Below, one piece after another: positions 26,097 to 34,960 of a stretch of 64,000 nt of DNA. The stretch is from positions 372,001-436,000 of the forward strand of contig CAVYTS010000012.1 in NCBI GenBank assembly GCA_963771305.1, given 5' to 3'. The number at the start of each line of letters is the position of its first letter. Position 1 is the first letter of the stretch. The DNA is from CAJCIT01 sp963771305 (GTDB lineage Bacteria > Acidobacteriota > Terriglobia > Bryobacterales > Bryobacteraceae). Below the pieces are notes generated by a model that saw only the letters and a program-made list of their open reading frames with translations, was not told where the DNA came from and made no database searches. The translations under genes were made by a program, and so were the position numbers.

Positions 26097-27233
26097 ATGA
26101 GGATCCGTGTCTGTCTACTGATTGTGTTCGTCGCGCTGGCGCTGCAGGCCCAGACGCAGATGAACCTAGATCAGCTGAAACAGATGATTACGTCATCGAT
26201 GGCTTTGAAGCACGATGACAAGGCTATCGCCGAATATTTGAAGCATGTAAAGCTGAGCGAGCGCCTGAACGATGAAACCATCGAGCAACTGATGGGCATG
26301 GGAATCGGAGCGCGCACGATAAAGGCCTTGCAGGAACTGCGCGACCAATCCGAAAAGCTCGCTCCGAAGACCCCGCCAGCCACGAAACAAGATCAGCCCT
26401 CCCTGGTGCTGAGCCAGGAACACACGCCGATACCGATTCCGCCGCCTGACTCGGTGAAGCAAGAAGCGATCCTGGACATGTTCCGCGAATACGCAAAGAA
26501 TTACACCAAGGGCCTGCCGAACTTTCTTTGTTTGCAGGTGACCGACCGTTACATCTACTGGCCTCACGACGGGCGCGATCGCAAGATCGACAAAATCGTT
26601 GCGCAACTCAGCTACGTCGACGGGCAGGAACATTACAAGGTCGTCTCGCAAAACGACAAGTACATCGACACATCCATGGACCGCATGAAAGGCGGGTCCA
26701 TTTCCACGGGTGAGTTCGGAAGCATGATGGCGAAACTCTTTGAGAGTTCGAGCCAGGCGCAGTTCGAATGGGCCCGCTGGGCGACACTCCGCGGTAAGCG
26801 CGTGGCTGTTTTCAGCTATCGCATTGATAGCGGCCATTCGTCGTACTCCATTAGCTACGACGATCAACAGCGCATTGTTACGGCGTACCAGGGAGAGGTT
26901 TTCGGCGATCCAGACACGGGCATCGTCACGCGAATCAAGTTTGAAGCGATTGATATTCCCAGTTCATTCCCGGTGCAGGAAGCTACCGACGTGCTGGACT
27001 ACGGCGAAGTGAACATTGGTGGGAACCCCTACATCTGTCCGCTCAAGGCCGAATTGCACATGCGAGCGGGCAGCCAAAAGACACGCAATGACATCGCGTT
27101 TAAGCTTTACAAGGTGTTCGGCGCCGATAGTGTGATCAAGTACAGCACCGAAGACCTGGAAGACAAGAATGCGCCGGGCGGCGAGGAAAAGCCAGCTACG
27201 ACAATCCCGCCTCCTCCGCCACCGAACAAATAG
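26097..27233 (+). CDS. Secreted protein of unknown function with Pro-rich linker and tail
   Basis: This 378-aa protein has a signal peptide (RIRVCLLIVFVALALQA), a helical N-terminal region with LNDETIEQLMGMGIGARTIK, a Pro-rich linker (HTPIPIPPPDS), then a beta-rich domain (about 125-345) with GLPNFLCLQVTDRYIYWP. The tail is IPPPPPPNK. I recognise the type as an uncharacterised secreted protein common in acidobacteria but know no function. Its 3' end overlaps the convergent glycosyltransferase gene by 38 bases, so the two transcripts would be antisense there. Confidence 0.82.
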   Translation: MRIRVCLLIVFVALALQAQTQMNLDQLKQMITSSMALKHDDKAIAEYLKHVKLSERLNDETIEQLMGMGIGARTIKALQELRDQSEKLAPKTPPATKQDQPSLVLSQEHTPIPIPPPDSVKQEAILDMFREYAKNYTKGLPNFLCLQVTDRYIYWPHDGRDRKIDKIVAQLSYVDGQEHYKVVSQNDKYIDTSMDRMKGGSISTGEFGSMMAKLFESSSQAQFEWARWATLRGKRVAVFSYRIDSGHSSYSISYDDQQRIVTAYQGEVFGDPDTGIVTRIKFEAIDIPSSFPVQEATDVLDYGEVNIGGNPYICPLKAELHMRAGSQKTRNDIAFKLYKVFGADSVIKYSTEDLEDKNAPGGEEKPATTIPPPPPPNK

Positions 27234-28531
27234 CGGCGAAGGTCCGTTCCAGAACTGTATCCCGATTCTCTGGTTTCACCGGCACGGTTTGGATCAACCC
27301 ATCGCCCGACGGCCTCCAGCGGGCAAACATTCGCTCGGATGCGTAGCCGCAGAATACGGAAACCAGCGGCACACCAGCCGCGGCGGCGACATGCTGGCCG
27401 GCCGAATCGTATCCAAAGTACATGCTGCCGGCCATAATCTGCCGCGTGAATGCTGAGAAGGTTCCGCTATGCGGGATTAGGTTAGGCGGTTTTCCCAAAC
27501 GCTCAATCAGCGCATCAACCCGCTCCGCCTCAGTCCCGCCGGCACCGTGATCAATCACCACAGGCCGGTTGAGCGAGAGTAGTTTGCGCAGGACGTGCTC
27601 TTCAAACTTGTCGTCGATGCGCTTTTCGTCGTTTTCGCCAACGCCGAGACTCACGCTGATGGCTCCTGGATGTCCGCCATTGTGAACATGATTGAGTACA
27701 TCCACCGGCGAAGCTGGATCAGGCAGCGCCGCTTCAGCTTCATGGTCACCGGATTCGGGAACGTCGGCCTCGGGCGCCAGGTAGGCATGACCGCCGAGGC
27801 CGAACGTTTCATTGAGCCAATTGCTGGTTAATCCTGGCAGACTTTCGTTGGAATCCCCGCCATAAGCCCGGCTTTCAAAGAAGAAGTAGCGGGCATCGTC
27901 GCAAACCGGAATCAAGCCCAGCTGTGTCAAACGCGAATCGGGATCAATCACGAGGGATGCGGGGTCATCGAGGATGTCCTGCAACTCTTTCGCTGCAACC
28001 AGGCGGTCAAGCAAAAGCGCCGATCGGCCGTAGACCACTGAGATAGGTAGTATTCGCGCGATCGTCGAGGAATAGTTCGGCGTTCTTGGATGGTCCGACG
28101 AAACAGATCTCCGCATCCGGAAAGCGATGTTTCATGGCGTCGAGGACAACGCTGGTAACCGCGATGTCGGCTCCCAGGGTGATGCGCGAGAGAACATAGA
28201 CGCGCTCCACGTCGCTGCCTTGATAGCGGCGCACCTGGGCGACGCGCCGGTAGCGGTGAATCAGTTCAAGCGCTTGAAACTCCGGGAGTGCCCGTGCGAT
28301 AACCAGCGAAAAAAGACGGGCGTAAACATCACAGAGCCTCGGCTCGAAGAGGTCGGCCAGCCGCTCGATGACGACACTGAAGAATGCGCGACTCGCTTCC
28401 TTGGCGATCCGTTTGTCTTCCCCGAGTGCGCGCTCGATCAGCGCATCAAGCGCCCGGCCCGGCCAGGTGCCCTCGGCCATGCAGGCGTCGATAACCTGTT
28501 GCGCAAGGTCAAGCGCCGAGATACTTTCCAA
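27196..28531 (-). pseudogene. GT9-like (heptosyltransferase fold) glycosyltransferase split by a frameshift
   Basis: Two frames together encode one protein. The 5' part (28531 to about 28040, TTG start) has a helical N-terminus, then RVYVLSRITLGADIAVTSVV and DAEICFVGPSKNAELFLDD, and runs out of frame after TTYLS. The sequence resumes in the other frame as VVYGRSALLLDRL and ends with the donor-site block YFGYDSAGQHVAAAAGVPLV and VFCGYASERMFARWRP, the GT9 C-terminal signature. One extra base (or two missing) near 28037-28045 explains the break. The product would add sugars to an envelope glycan. It overlaps mtnP by 23 bases. Confidence 0.75.
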
Positions 28532-29390
28532 GAATCAACCCCAATTTTTCTTTGACCGCCGTCGGAACCACGTTCCTGTCGGTCAAGATTGCGTGGCTTA
28601 GAGCGGATCCACACTTGCAGGCTCGTTCAGCCGGCATGGCCGCCACCGCGTGGCGCACCACCTTGCGGGCGTTGTCGGCATTCTGCTTGAGCACTTTGAT
28701 GATCTCGTCGACCGTCACTGCGTCATGACCGTCGTGCCAGCAGTCATAGTCCGTGACCATAGCTACCGTAACGTAGCAAATCTCGGCTTCGCGAGCGAGT
28801 TTCGCCTCCTGGAGGTTCGTCATACCGATCACATCCATGCCCCATGAGCGATAGACGTTGGATTCCGCGCGGGTGGAAAAGGCAGGCCCCTCCATGCAGA
28901 GATACGTGCCGGCCGGTTTTGCAGTTACGCCGACGGCCGCGCAAGCCCGCCGAATCTGGTTGGCAAGTTGAGGGCAGATGGGGTCGGCAAAACTGATGTG
29001 GGCAACAATGCCATCGGTAAAGAACGTCGAGACGCGACCACGCGTTCGATCGAAGAACTGATCGGGAATGACGAAATCGAGCGGGCGATGCTCTTCTTTC
29101 AGCGATCCCACCGCACTGAGCGAGAGAATGCGCTCCACGCCGAGCATCTTCATGCCGTAGATATTGGCCCGGAAGTTCAACTCCGGCGGCGAAATTCGGT
29201 GGCCACGCCCATGCCTGGCTAGAAAGGCCACGCGCTTGCCTTCCAGGTCTCCGACAATGTAGGCGTCCGAAGGAGAACCAAACGGCGTTTCGAGTTTTAT
29301 TTCCTCCTCCGCTGAAAAGCCGGCCATTGAATAAAGGCCGCTTCCCCCAATGATTCCGATCGATGCCTGCGGTGCCAAGTTGTTTGTCAC
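28509..29390 (-). CDS. mtnP: S-methyl-5'-thioadenosine phosphorylase
   Basis: This 293-aa member of the PNP/MTAP family shows IGIIGGSGLYSM (phosphate loop), FLARHGRGHRISPPELNFRA, YLCMEGPAFSTRAESNVYRS and DVIGMTNLQEAKLAREAEIC. TDYDCW is the MTAP-type substrate signature, as opposed to purine nucleosides. It cleaves MTA from polyamine synthesis to adenine and 5-methylthioribose-1-phosphate. Other methionine-salvage genes are not adjacent. A roughly 230-bp spacer with an inverted-repeat element separates it from meaB. Confidence 0.94.
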   Translation of the reverse strand: MTNNLAPQASIGIIGGSGLYSMAGFSAEEEIKLETPFGSPSDAYIVGDLEGKRVAFLARHGRGHRISPPELNFRANIYGMKMLGVERILSLSAVGSLKEEHRPLDFVIPDQFFDRTRGRVSTFFTDGIVAHISFADPICPQLANQIRRACAAVGVTAKPAGTYLCMEGPAFSTRAESNVYRSWGMDVIGMTNLQEAKLAREAEICYVTVAMVTDYDCWHDGHDAVTVDEIIKVLKQNADNARKVVRHAVAAMPAERACKCGSALSHAILTDRNVVPTAVKEKLGLILGKYLGA

Positions 29391-29442
29391 TCCCCTTTAA
29401 AGCCGTTCGAGTTTAATTCCGAATCAGTCCTACAAAACACGC

Positions 29443-29458
29443 GCCGGCCAAGGCCGGC
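29443..29458. repeat. GC-rich hairpin upstream of mtnP
   Basis: GCCGGCC-AA-GGCCGGC is a perfect inverted repeat, effectively a 6-bp stem with loop CAAG. It may act as a weak terminator of the meaB transcript or belong to the mtnP leader. Confidence 0.35.
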
Positions 29459-29491
29459 CAAATCACGATAAATCACCTCGACACTTAGTTT

Positions 29492-29623
29492 AGTAGGTTG
29501 TCGAAAAAGGCTTAACGTCCTTGCCTGCTTGTCAGGCTGAAGCCTGTGCCACGTTGTTATCGACACATTAGCAGCCCCGTGGCACAGCCTTTACGCTGTG
29601 AGAGCCTTTTTCAGCAGCCTGCT
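29492..29623. repeat. 132-bp nested inverted-repeat element (MITE/REP-like)
   Basis: The ends are 21-base inverted arms (29492-29512 and 29603-29623) matching at 17 of 21 positions, with core GAAAAAGGCT identical. Inside are GCCTG-CTTGT-CAGGC (29523-29537) and a longer hairpin, AGCCTGTGCCACG (29541-29553) against CGTGGCACAGCCT (29578-29590), 12 of 13 paired. The right arm ends inside the meaB stop codon. The arm core recurs at 3029-3043. No ORF is inside. This looks like a small mobile or regulatory intergenic repeat. Confidence 0.6.
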
Positions 29624-30590
29624 AAGGTCGCCCACTCCTCTGCACCCAACTCAAAACCAAACCCTCCATCAAACCGTCGATCGCCTGAAACGGGTCTTCC
29701 TTCTTTTCGGCGACCGCTTCCGCATGCCGCCTGAGCGCTTCGGAGTCGAGCGCTGCCATCAAGCGGTCGGGAAGTAACTCACGCAGACGAACCTCCCAGG
29801 TACTGGCCCGGGCCTTGAAGTGTCCCTTCGCGGCAAATTCTTTTTCAATCGCGTCCCAGAGCTCACGCACGCCCGTTCCATCGCTGGCAATGACGCGGCA
29901 GACCGGGGCAATGCGGTTCACCAAATGCGAGTCTGCAAAACTCTGCATCGCCCGGATCTCCTGTTCCAGCCGGTCGGCTCCAGGGAGGTCTGCTTTGTTC
30001 ACCGCAAAGACATCAGCGACTTCCATGATACCGGCCTTGATGGCTTGAACATCGTCGCCGAGACCGGGCACCAGTACGACCACGGTAATGTCTGCCAGGC
30101 GAGAGATTTCTACTTCGTCCTGACCTACCCCGACCGTCTCGATGAGGATCAAATCGCGTCCGGCTGCATCGAGGAGAAGCGCAAGTTCGAGCGTCGACGC
30201 TGCGACGCCTCCCAGGCGCCCACGCGCTGCGATCGATCGAATAAACACACCCGGGTCGGCATGGTGTTCCTGCATGCGGATGCGGTCGCCTAGGATCGCG
30301 CCGGATGAGAACGGACTGCTGGGGTCCACCGCCAGGATGCCGACCCGCTGCTGCTCAGCGCGCGCAAGGCGAATGAGTTGGTTAACCAGCGTGCTCTTGC
30401 CCGCACCCGGCGGACCGGTGATACCGACCGTCAGCGCCTGGCCGGTATACGGGAACAACAGCCGGGTGAGTTCCCGGCCAGCGGTACTCTGGTTCTCAAT
30501 CAGGCTGGCCGCTCTAGCAAGAGAACGCAGGTCACCTTCGCGGGCTTTCTCGGCGAGAAGGGCGACGGAGTGTTGAGCGGCGGTCGTCAA
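29622..30590 (-). CDS. meaB: MeaB/ArgK-family G3E GTPase
   Basis: This 322-aa P-loop GTPase has Walker A VGITGPPGAGKSTLVNQLI, LAVDPSSPFSSGAILGDR, the switch-like LILIETVGVGQDEVEI and NKADLPGADR for guanine. It is of the MeaB/ArgK type, which protects and loads B12-dependent acyl-CoA mutases. No mutase gene is in the window, so its partner lies elsewhere. It starts with TTG 30588-30590, about 40 bases after pal. Its stop lies in the arm of the inverted-repeat element. Confidence 0.93.
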   Translation of the reverse strand: MTTAAQHSVALLAEKAREGDLRSLARAASLIENQSTAGRELTRLLFPYTGQALTVGITGPPGAGKSTLVNQLIRLARAEQQRVGILAVDPSSPFSSGAILGDRIRMQEHHADPGVFIRSIAARGRLGGVAASTLELALLLDAAGRDLILIETVGVGQDEVEISRLADITVVVLVPGLGDDVQAIKAGIMEVADVFAVNKADLPGADRLEQEIRAMQSFADSHLVNRIAPVCRVIASDGTGVRELWDAIEKEFAAKGHFKARASTWEVRLRELLPDRLMAALDSEALRRHAEAVAEKKEDPFQAIDGLMEGLVLSWVQRSGRP

Positions 30591-30631
30591 CTGTACCGTT
30601 GTATCAAGTGACGTCCGCCGCGCCTAACGTT

Positions 30632-31426
30632 CTACTGGCCCGCGCTGAAGTGGGCGCGGCGGTTCTGTTGATAACAGGATTCGGTCGCGTCGGTGCAGAT
30701 CGGCCGCTCCTTGCCGAAACTGACCGTCTTCAGCCTGTCGCCGGGGACGCCGAGAGCAACCAGCGCATCTTTGGTCGCCGAGGCTCGCCTGTCACCCAGG
30801 CCGATGTTGTATTCGGCCGAGCCGCGCTCGTCGCAATGGCCTTCCACGACGATGATGATATTCGGAGAGATCCCAAAGATTGTTTTCAAAGCGGCGGCAT
30901 CGGCGGTGAGCGCTCCCTGATCCTCAGGCCGAACATCGCTCTTGTCGTAATCGAAATGGAGATCTTGCAGCTGCGCAACCAACTCGCTCACCGTTTTCGT
31001 GCTGCTGGTCGGCGGACCCGGTGGAGGCGGCGGCGTAGCAACCGTGACCGTTGCGCTGGCGACTTGCGTAGGGCCGCCGGGGCCACTAGCAGTCAGTGTG
31101 TACGTGGTGGTGGCCGTCGGATATACCGCACGGCGCCCATTGGGGCTGACCTCGCCAATGCCGTGGTCAATCTGGACATTGATCGCGTTGGTGACGGACC
31201 ACCGCAACTGCGAAGGCTGGCTCTTTTCAATGGTAGTTGGCTCAGCCGTAAAGAAAGCGATGGCTGGCGCGCCTTCCGGCGGAGGTTGTGATGGCGGCGC
31301 CGTATTGGTCATCGGCGTCTGTGGCGGCGGAGTCTTTGTCTTCTTCGGCCCGCATCCAATGGACAGCGCGAAGATCGCCGCTGCGGCGAGGCCGATGCTC
31401 AAATTGCGTTTGGTCATTCTCTTCAT
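30632..31426 (-). CDS. pal: Peptidoglycan-associated lipoprotein Pal
   Basis: This 264-aa lipoprotein has a lipobox (FALSIGCGPKK), a Pro-rich linker, a small beta-sandwich insert (AIAFFTAEPTTIEKSQPSQL to about residue 125) and the C-terminal OmpA-like domain with VVEGHCDERGSAEYNIGLGD and RRASATKDAL that binds peptidoglycan. The extra beta domain makes it longer than the roughly 170-aa enterobacterial Pal. It ends the Tol-Pal gene run and tethers the outer membrane to the wall. Confidence 0.94.
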   Translation of the reverse strand: MKRMTKRNLSIGLAAAAIFALSIGCGPKKTKTPPPQTPMTNTAPPSQPPPEGAPAIAFFTAEPTTIEKSQPSQLRWSVTNAINVQIDHGIGEVSPNGRRAVYPTATTTYTLTASGPGGPTQVASATVTVATPPPPPGPPTSSTKTVSELVAQLQDLHFDYDKSDVRPEDQGALTADAAALKTIFGISPNIIIVVEGHCDERGSAEYNIGLGDRRASATKDALVALGVPGDRLKTVSFGKERPICTDATESCYQQNRRAHFSAGQ

Positions 31427-31453
31427 TCCCTCCCGATTTCCTCTTCCCTCAGG

Positions 31454-32830
31454 TTACTGAACTGCCTGAACCCAAACGGGCTTCTCGTTGCTGCCCTGGT
31501 TCGTCAACTGCTGCTTTCCTCGTCCGTCGGCGCCCATCACCCAGATCTGGGATTGGGCACCACGCTTCGAGGCGTAAGCGATGTGGGCGTTGTCGGGCGC
31601 CCAGGACGGGTTCTCGTTCCGGCCTTCATTGCTGGTTAATTGCACGATGTTCCGCGTGGGGACATCCATGACAAAGATGTTGTAGTTACCGGGTTCAAAA
31701 CCCTTCGTCCAGGCAAACGCAAGGTGCTGGCCATCGGGCGCCCACGCGGGGTTGGTGGCTTCGCCTTCGCCATTGGAAAGCCGCTGCATGTCGGAGCCTT
31801 CCATGCTCATTCGATAGACCTGCGGCAACCCGGTTCGCCCGGAAACGAACGCAATCTCAGATCCGGTCTTTGGGTTGATTTTAGGCTCCACTTCAATCGA
31901 GGTGGACGATGAGAGGCGATGTAGATCGGAGCCATCCACGTTGGCCGTAAACAGCTGCGCCGCGCCCCCGTTGGCGGTGGACGAAAAAATGACGCGTTTC
32001 GAATCCGGCGTAAAGTCGACAAAGGCATTCATCGAGGCTTGCTGGTTGTAGAACGGAAGACGGCGCAATGTGTCCAGCGAGAACATGACAATCTCGGGGC
32101 GTCCGCGAAGCCAGCTCGTAAAGGCAAGTTTCTTTCCGTCGGGCGAGACAGACGGAAACGTGGAGATCGTGTTGTAGTGAGTGATCTGGCGCTGATCCGT
32201 ACCGTCATAGTTCATCATCCAGATCTCTTTATTGCCGGTGCGGCTGGAGACAAAGACAATGCGGGTACCGACCAGGCTCTTCCCGCCAAACTGAGCGAGA
32301 ATGTCGGCGGCATATTGATGCGCCACACGGGTCACGCCTGCTTGGTCGAGGGTTGCCGTATAGGGTTTTCCGAAAACCTGAGCCTGCTGGATGGACGGCA
32401 TGCTGGAAAGCGTGTTGTAGAAATAACCGAACACAATAAACTGGCCGTTCTGTTCAACGCCATATCCGAATCCCAGGTAGTTCGCATTGATCGGAGGGAG
32501 ATTCCAATCCGACAAGTGAAGACCGACTTGAGTCCGCGCGGCAGCAGCTTGTGCCGGTAGAAGATCGGTAGCCGTCTGAGGGAATTGCAGAGGGTAGAGG
32601 GTTTTGGGAACGACCTTGACCAGCGGGGAGCCCTGAAGATCAGCCAGGACAGTGGCATTAAAAGCGGCCATCAACGGCTGTGCTGCGCCGGAGGCGCGAA
32701 AATCGGTGACCGCGACATTCGGAACCTGACCGGAGCCCTGGATAGGAATGGTCGGCTGCTGGGCCGACGCATGCCAGAGAGCACCTAATACGAATGTCAG
32801 TGCAAATGAGAGATAGGGACGCAGTTTCAT
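31454..32830 (-). CDS. tolB: Tol-Pal periplasmic beta-propeller TolB
   Basis: This 458-aa exported protein has a signal peptide (LSFALTFVLGALWHASA), an N-terminal mixed domain (about 25-180) and a WD40-like six-bladed propeller with repeating blade motifs such as RIVFVSSRTGNKEIWMMNYD, FPSVSPDGKKLAFTSW and NPAWAPDGQHLAFAWT. It links TolA and Pal in the periplasm. It begins directly after the tonB/tolA-like gene and is followed by pal after 27 bases. Confidence 0.95.
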   Translation of the reverse strand: MKLRPYLSFALTFVLGALWHASAQQPTIPIQGSGQVPNVAVTDFRASGAAQPLMAAFNATVLADLQGSPLVKVVPKTLYPLQFPQTATDLLPAQAAAARTQVGLHLSDWNLPPINANYLGFGYGVEQNGQFIVFGYFYNTLSSMPSIQQAQVFGKPYTATLDQAGVTRVAHQYAADILAQFGGKSLVGTRIVFVSSRTGNKEIWMMNYDGTDQRQITHYNTISTFPSVSPDGKKLAFTSWLRGRPEIVMFSLDTLRRLPFYNQQASMNAFVDFTPDSKRVIFSSTANGGAAQLFTANVDGSDLHRLSSSTSIEVEPKINPKTGSEIAFVSGRTGLPQVYRMSMEGSDMQRLSNGEGEATNPAWAPDGQHLAFAWTKGFEPGNYNIFVMDVPTRNIVQLTSNEGRNENPSWAPDNAHIAYASKRGAQSQIWVMGADGRGKQQLTNQGSNEKPVWVQAVQ

Positions 32831-33610
32831 TTATTTTAGGTCGAAGCTGAATTGGATCGCGAACGAACTGCCGAGGCCGGCGGGCAATGGCGGCAGCGGG
32901 TTGGCCTGATAAAGAGCCCGCAGCGCCGAGTTGTCAATGGCGGGATTGCCGCTGGTTTGCACCAGACGGATATCGCGCACCGAGCCATTCTGCATGATGG
33001 TAAGGCTAATGATGGCCGGGTCGCGTTGTGAACGGGCATCGAGGCCGTTCCGCTGCCAGGCTTGGGTGATGCGCTGGCGGAGCAGTTCGGCATAGGCTCC
33101 AAAGCGAGTGCCGAGCACGGTATTGCCGGTGACACCCACGCCACCACCCCCAGCAGGGGCGCTGTACATAGGGTTCGAAACCGCCTGCTTGACGCTGGAG
33201 AAAACCTGGTTGTCGGGAGGAGGCGGCGCGTACTTCGAATCGGTGCGCGGCTTCACCTCCTGCTTCTTGGGTTTCTTTTCATTCGCAATCTCAAAGGCGT
33301 TCTTGGCGGGCGTCTCGACGATCTGCTTTTCGACCTTGACCTTTTCAGGCGCGGTCCGCACCGTCGAGTCTGAGTCATTCGCGACCGGATTCGGCGGAGC
33401 GTCGACGTGAGGAAGCGGAATATTTTTGACGGCCGACACCGTATAGGCGCCGCCTATGATCTGTTCGCTGCCCAGATTTGGCTCCAGCTGGCGAACCCAG
33501 TACGTGTACAGGAACACAACGCCAACCAAGCCGGCATGCAGCAGAACCGAGCCCACCGCCGGAAACCGGATGGGATCGCGTTCATCGAGGATGTCGAGTT
33601 GCTCGGCCAT
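32831..33610 (-). CDS. TonB/TolA-type energy transducer
   Basis: This 259-aa protein has one N-terminal helix (VGSVLLHAGLVGVVFLYTYW), a Lys/Pro-rich periplasmic spacer (EKKPKKQEVKPRTDSKYAPP) and a C-terminal TonB-like domain with YAELLRQRITQAWQRNG and ISLTIMQNGSVRDIRLVQTS. Between tolR and tolB it occupies the tolA position, so a TolA role is most likely, although the C-terminus reads as TonB family. It spans the periplasm to pass proton-motive force from TolQR to TolB/Pal. Confidence 0.9.
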   Translation of the reverse strand: MAEQLDILDERDPIRFPAVGSVLLHAGLVGVVFLYTYWVRQLEPNLGSEQIIGGAYTVSAVKNIPLPHVDAPPNPVANDSDSTVRTAPEKVKVEKQIVETPAKNAFEIANEKKPKKQEVKPRTDSKYAPPPPDNQVFSSVKQAVSNPMYSAPAGGGGVGVTGNTVLGTRFGAYAELLRQRITQAWQRNGLDARSQRDPAIISLTIMQNGSVRDIRLVQTSGNPAIDNSALRALYQANPLPPLPAGLGSSFAIQFSFDLK

Positions 33611-33628
33611 AACGCTATGGATTCCCGC

Positions 33629-34075
33629 TCATCTTCGCTGACTCGAATCAATAGGCGCGGTCACCATCTTTACTTCAAACTTCGCTTCGCCAAGTTCTGA
33701 AACCACTTGCGCGATCGGGTCCCAAGGCGTTTGCTTGTCCGCGCGCACATAGACCGCCGACTGGTTACGGAAGCGCCGGTGGATGGCATCCGCCAGTAAA
33801 TGGATGTTGGTCGGGATTCCATTCAGCGAGGATTCCCCGTTTCGGCTGATCCCGACGACGGGAAGGTCCTGGGTGGTGGTTTTGACCTGCTTGACCTCCG
33901 GCACCTTGATATCCAGGCCGAACTCCATGACATTGGCGGTGATCATGAAAATGATCAACAGCACGAGGACGACGTCGACCAGGGGAACAATATTGATGTC
34001 GGCATTGGTGGGGATGCCTCCAAAGCGCCGTCCACGACGCCCGCCCGAGCCCGTGTTGTTGACTGTGAACGCCAT
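33629..34075 (-). CDS. tolR: TolR/ExbD-type proton-channel subunit
   Basis: This 148-aa protein has one transmembrane helix preceded by ADINIVPLVDVVLVLLIIFM, in which the Asp of VPLVDV is the conserved proton-path residue. A periplasmic domain with RADKQTPWDPIAQVVSELG follows. It overlaps tolQ by one base (TAATG), implying coupled expression. Confidence 0.94.
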   Translation of the reverse strand: MAFTVNNTGSGGRRGRRFGGIPTNADINIVPLVDVVLVLLIIFMITANVMEFGLDIKVPEVKQVKTTTQDLPVVGISRNGESSLNGIPTNIHLLADAIHRRFRNQSAVYVRADKQTPWDPIAQVVSELGEAKFEVKMVTAPIDSSQRR

Positions 34076-34758
34076 TAGCCTCCAAAATCCCGCTCAGCGA
34101 GGTTCTGAAACTCGATCGCGAAATCCTCCATGCGGGTACCGAGTTCCTTGATCGTTGTGCCGTACACGTTGTAGAAGATAGCGGCCGGAATGGCGGCGCC
34201 GAGGCCGACGGCCGTGGTGACGAGCGCCTCCGAAATGCCGGGTGCCACCGCGCGGAGACTGGCACTGCCCGCGTTGCCAAGCCCCACGAAGGCGTCCATG
34301 ATCCCCCAAACGGTTCCGAACAAGCCGATGAATGGCGAGACGGAAGCCACGGTGGCCAGCCAGCTCATGTTCATTTCGAGCTTGGTGACCTCTTCGCTAA
34401 TGCCCAGTTGGAGGCTGCGCTCGATGGCCGGCTTGTTGACGAGGGCTCCTCGTTGTTTGATTTGACGCTCCACTTCGCCATAGCCGAAGTCGAACACGGC
34501 AACTAGGGGCGCCGCGCTGAATTGTTCGCTAGCCAAAGCAACCGCCTGGAGGTTTCCCGCCTTGCGGAAGGCCCGCAAAAACGCGCGATTGAGCCGCTTC
34601 GCCTTGCCGAATGCACTGTATTTCGAGAACACGATGGTCCAGGAAAGCAGTGAAGCGAGAACGAGAAGGGCGATGATCGCCAGCGGAACGGGTTTGAGGT
34701 TCTGTAGGATATCCACAAGGCTGACTTCCAGCCATGCGGGCAGGAGCACAAAGGGCAA
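34075..34758 (-). CDS. tolQ: TolQ/ExbB-type proton-channel subunit
   Basis: About 227 aa with three transmembrane helices: PLAIIALLVLASLLSWTIVF near the start, then WLATVASVSPFIGLFGTVWG and GISEALVTTAVGLGAAIPAA, the classic MotA/TolQ/ExbB core. The frame is open to 34875, but TTG 34758 is chosen because AAAGGA lies seven bases upstream and a TATAAT box about 30 bases upstream; the longer product would have an unconserved hydrophilic leader. It heads the tolQ-R-A-B-pal run. Confidence 0.92.
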   Translation of the reverse strand: MPFVLLPAWLEVSLVDILQNLKPVPLAIIALLVLASLLSWTIVFSKYSAFGKAKRLNRAFLRAFRKAGNLQAVALASEQFSAAPLVAVFDFGYGEVERQIKQRGALVNKPAIERSLQLGISEEVTKLEMNMSWLATVASVSPFIGLFGTVWGIMDAFVGLGNAGSASLRAVAPGISEALVTTAVGLGAAIPAAIFYNVYGTTIKELGTRMEDFAIEFQNLAERDFGG

Positions 34759-34788
34759 TCGACGTCCTTTCGTTACTTCTAATATTTG

Positions 34789-34794
34789 ATTATA
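34789..34794 (-). promoter_or_regulatory. -10 box (TATAAT) of the Tol-Pal operon
   Basis: A perfect TATAAT on the minus strand lies about 30 bases upstream of the tolQ TTG. The -35 region is poor (GGGTTC-like at 15-17 bases). The tolQ ribosome-binding site AAAGGA is at 34765-34770. Confidence 0.5.
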
Positions 34795-34960
34795 GAAACC
34801 TCGATGATCGGAACCCTCCAGATTTGCTACAAGAACTGCGCGGGAGCGTCGGTTAGCATCACTTGTTGGACGCATTCCAAACGCAAAACGACGAGTAAAT
34901 TTTGCACTTCTGACCCATTGCGGTGGCGCCGCGTCGCGCTGGTCGTATAATCGCCATCAA

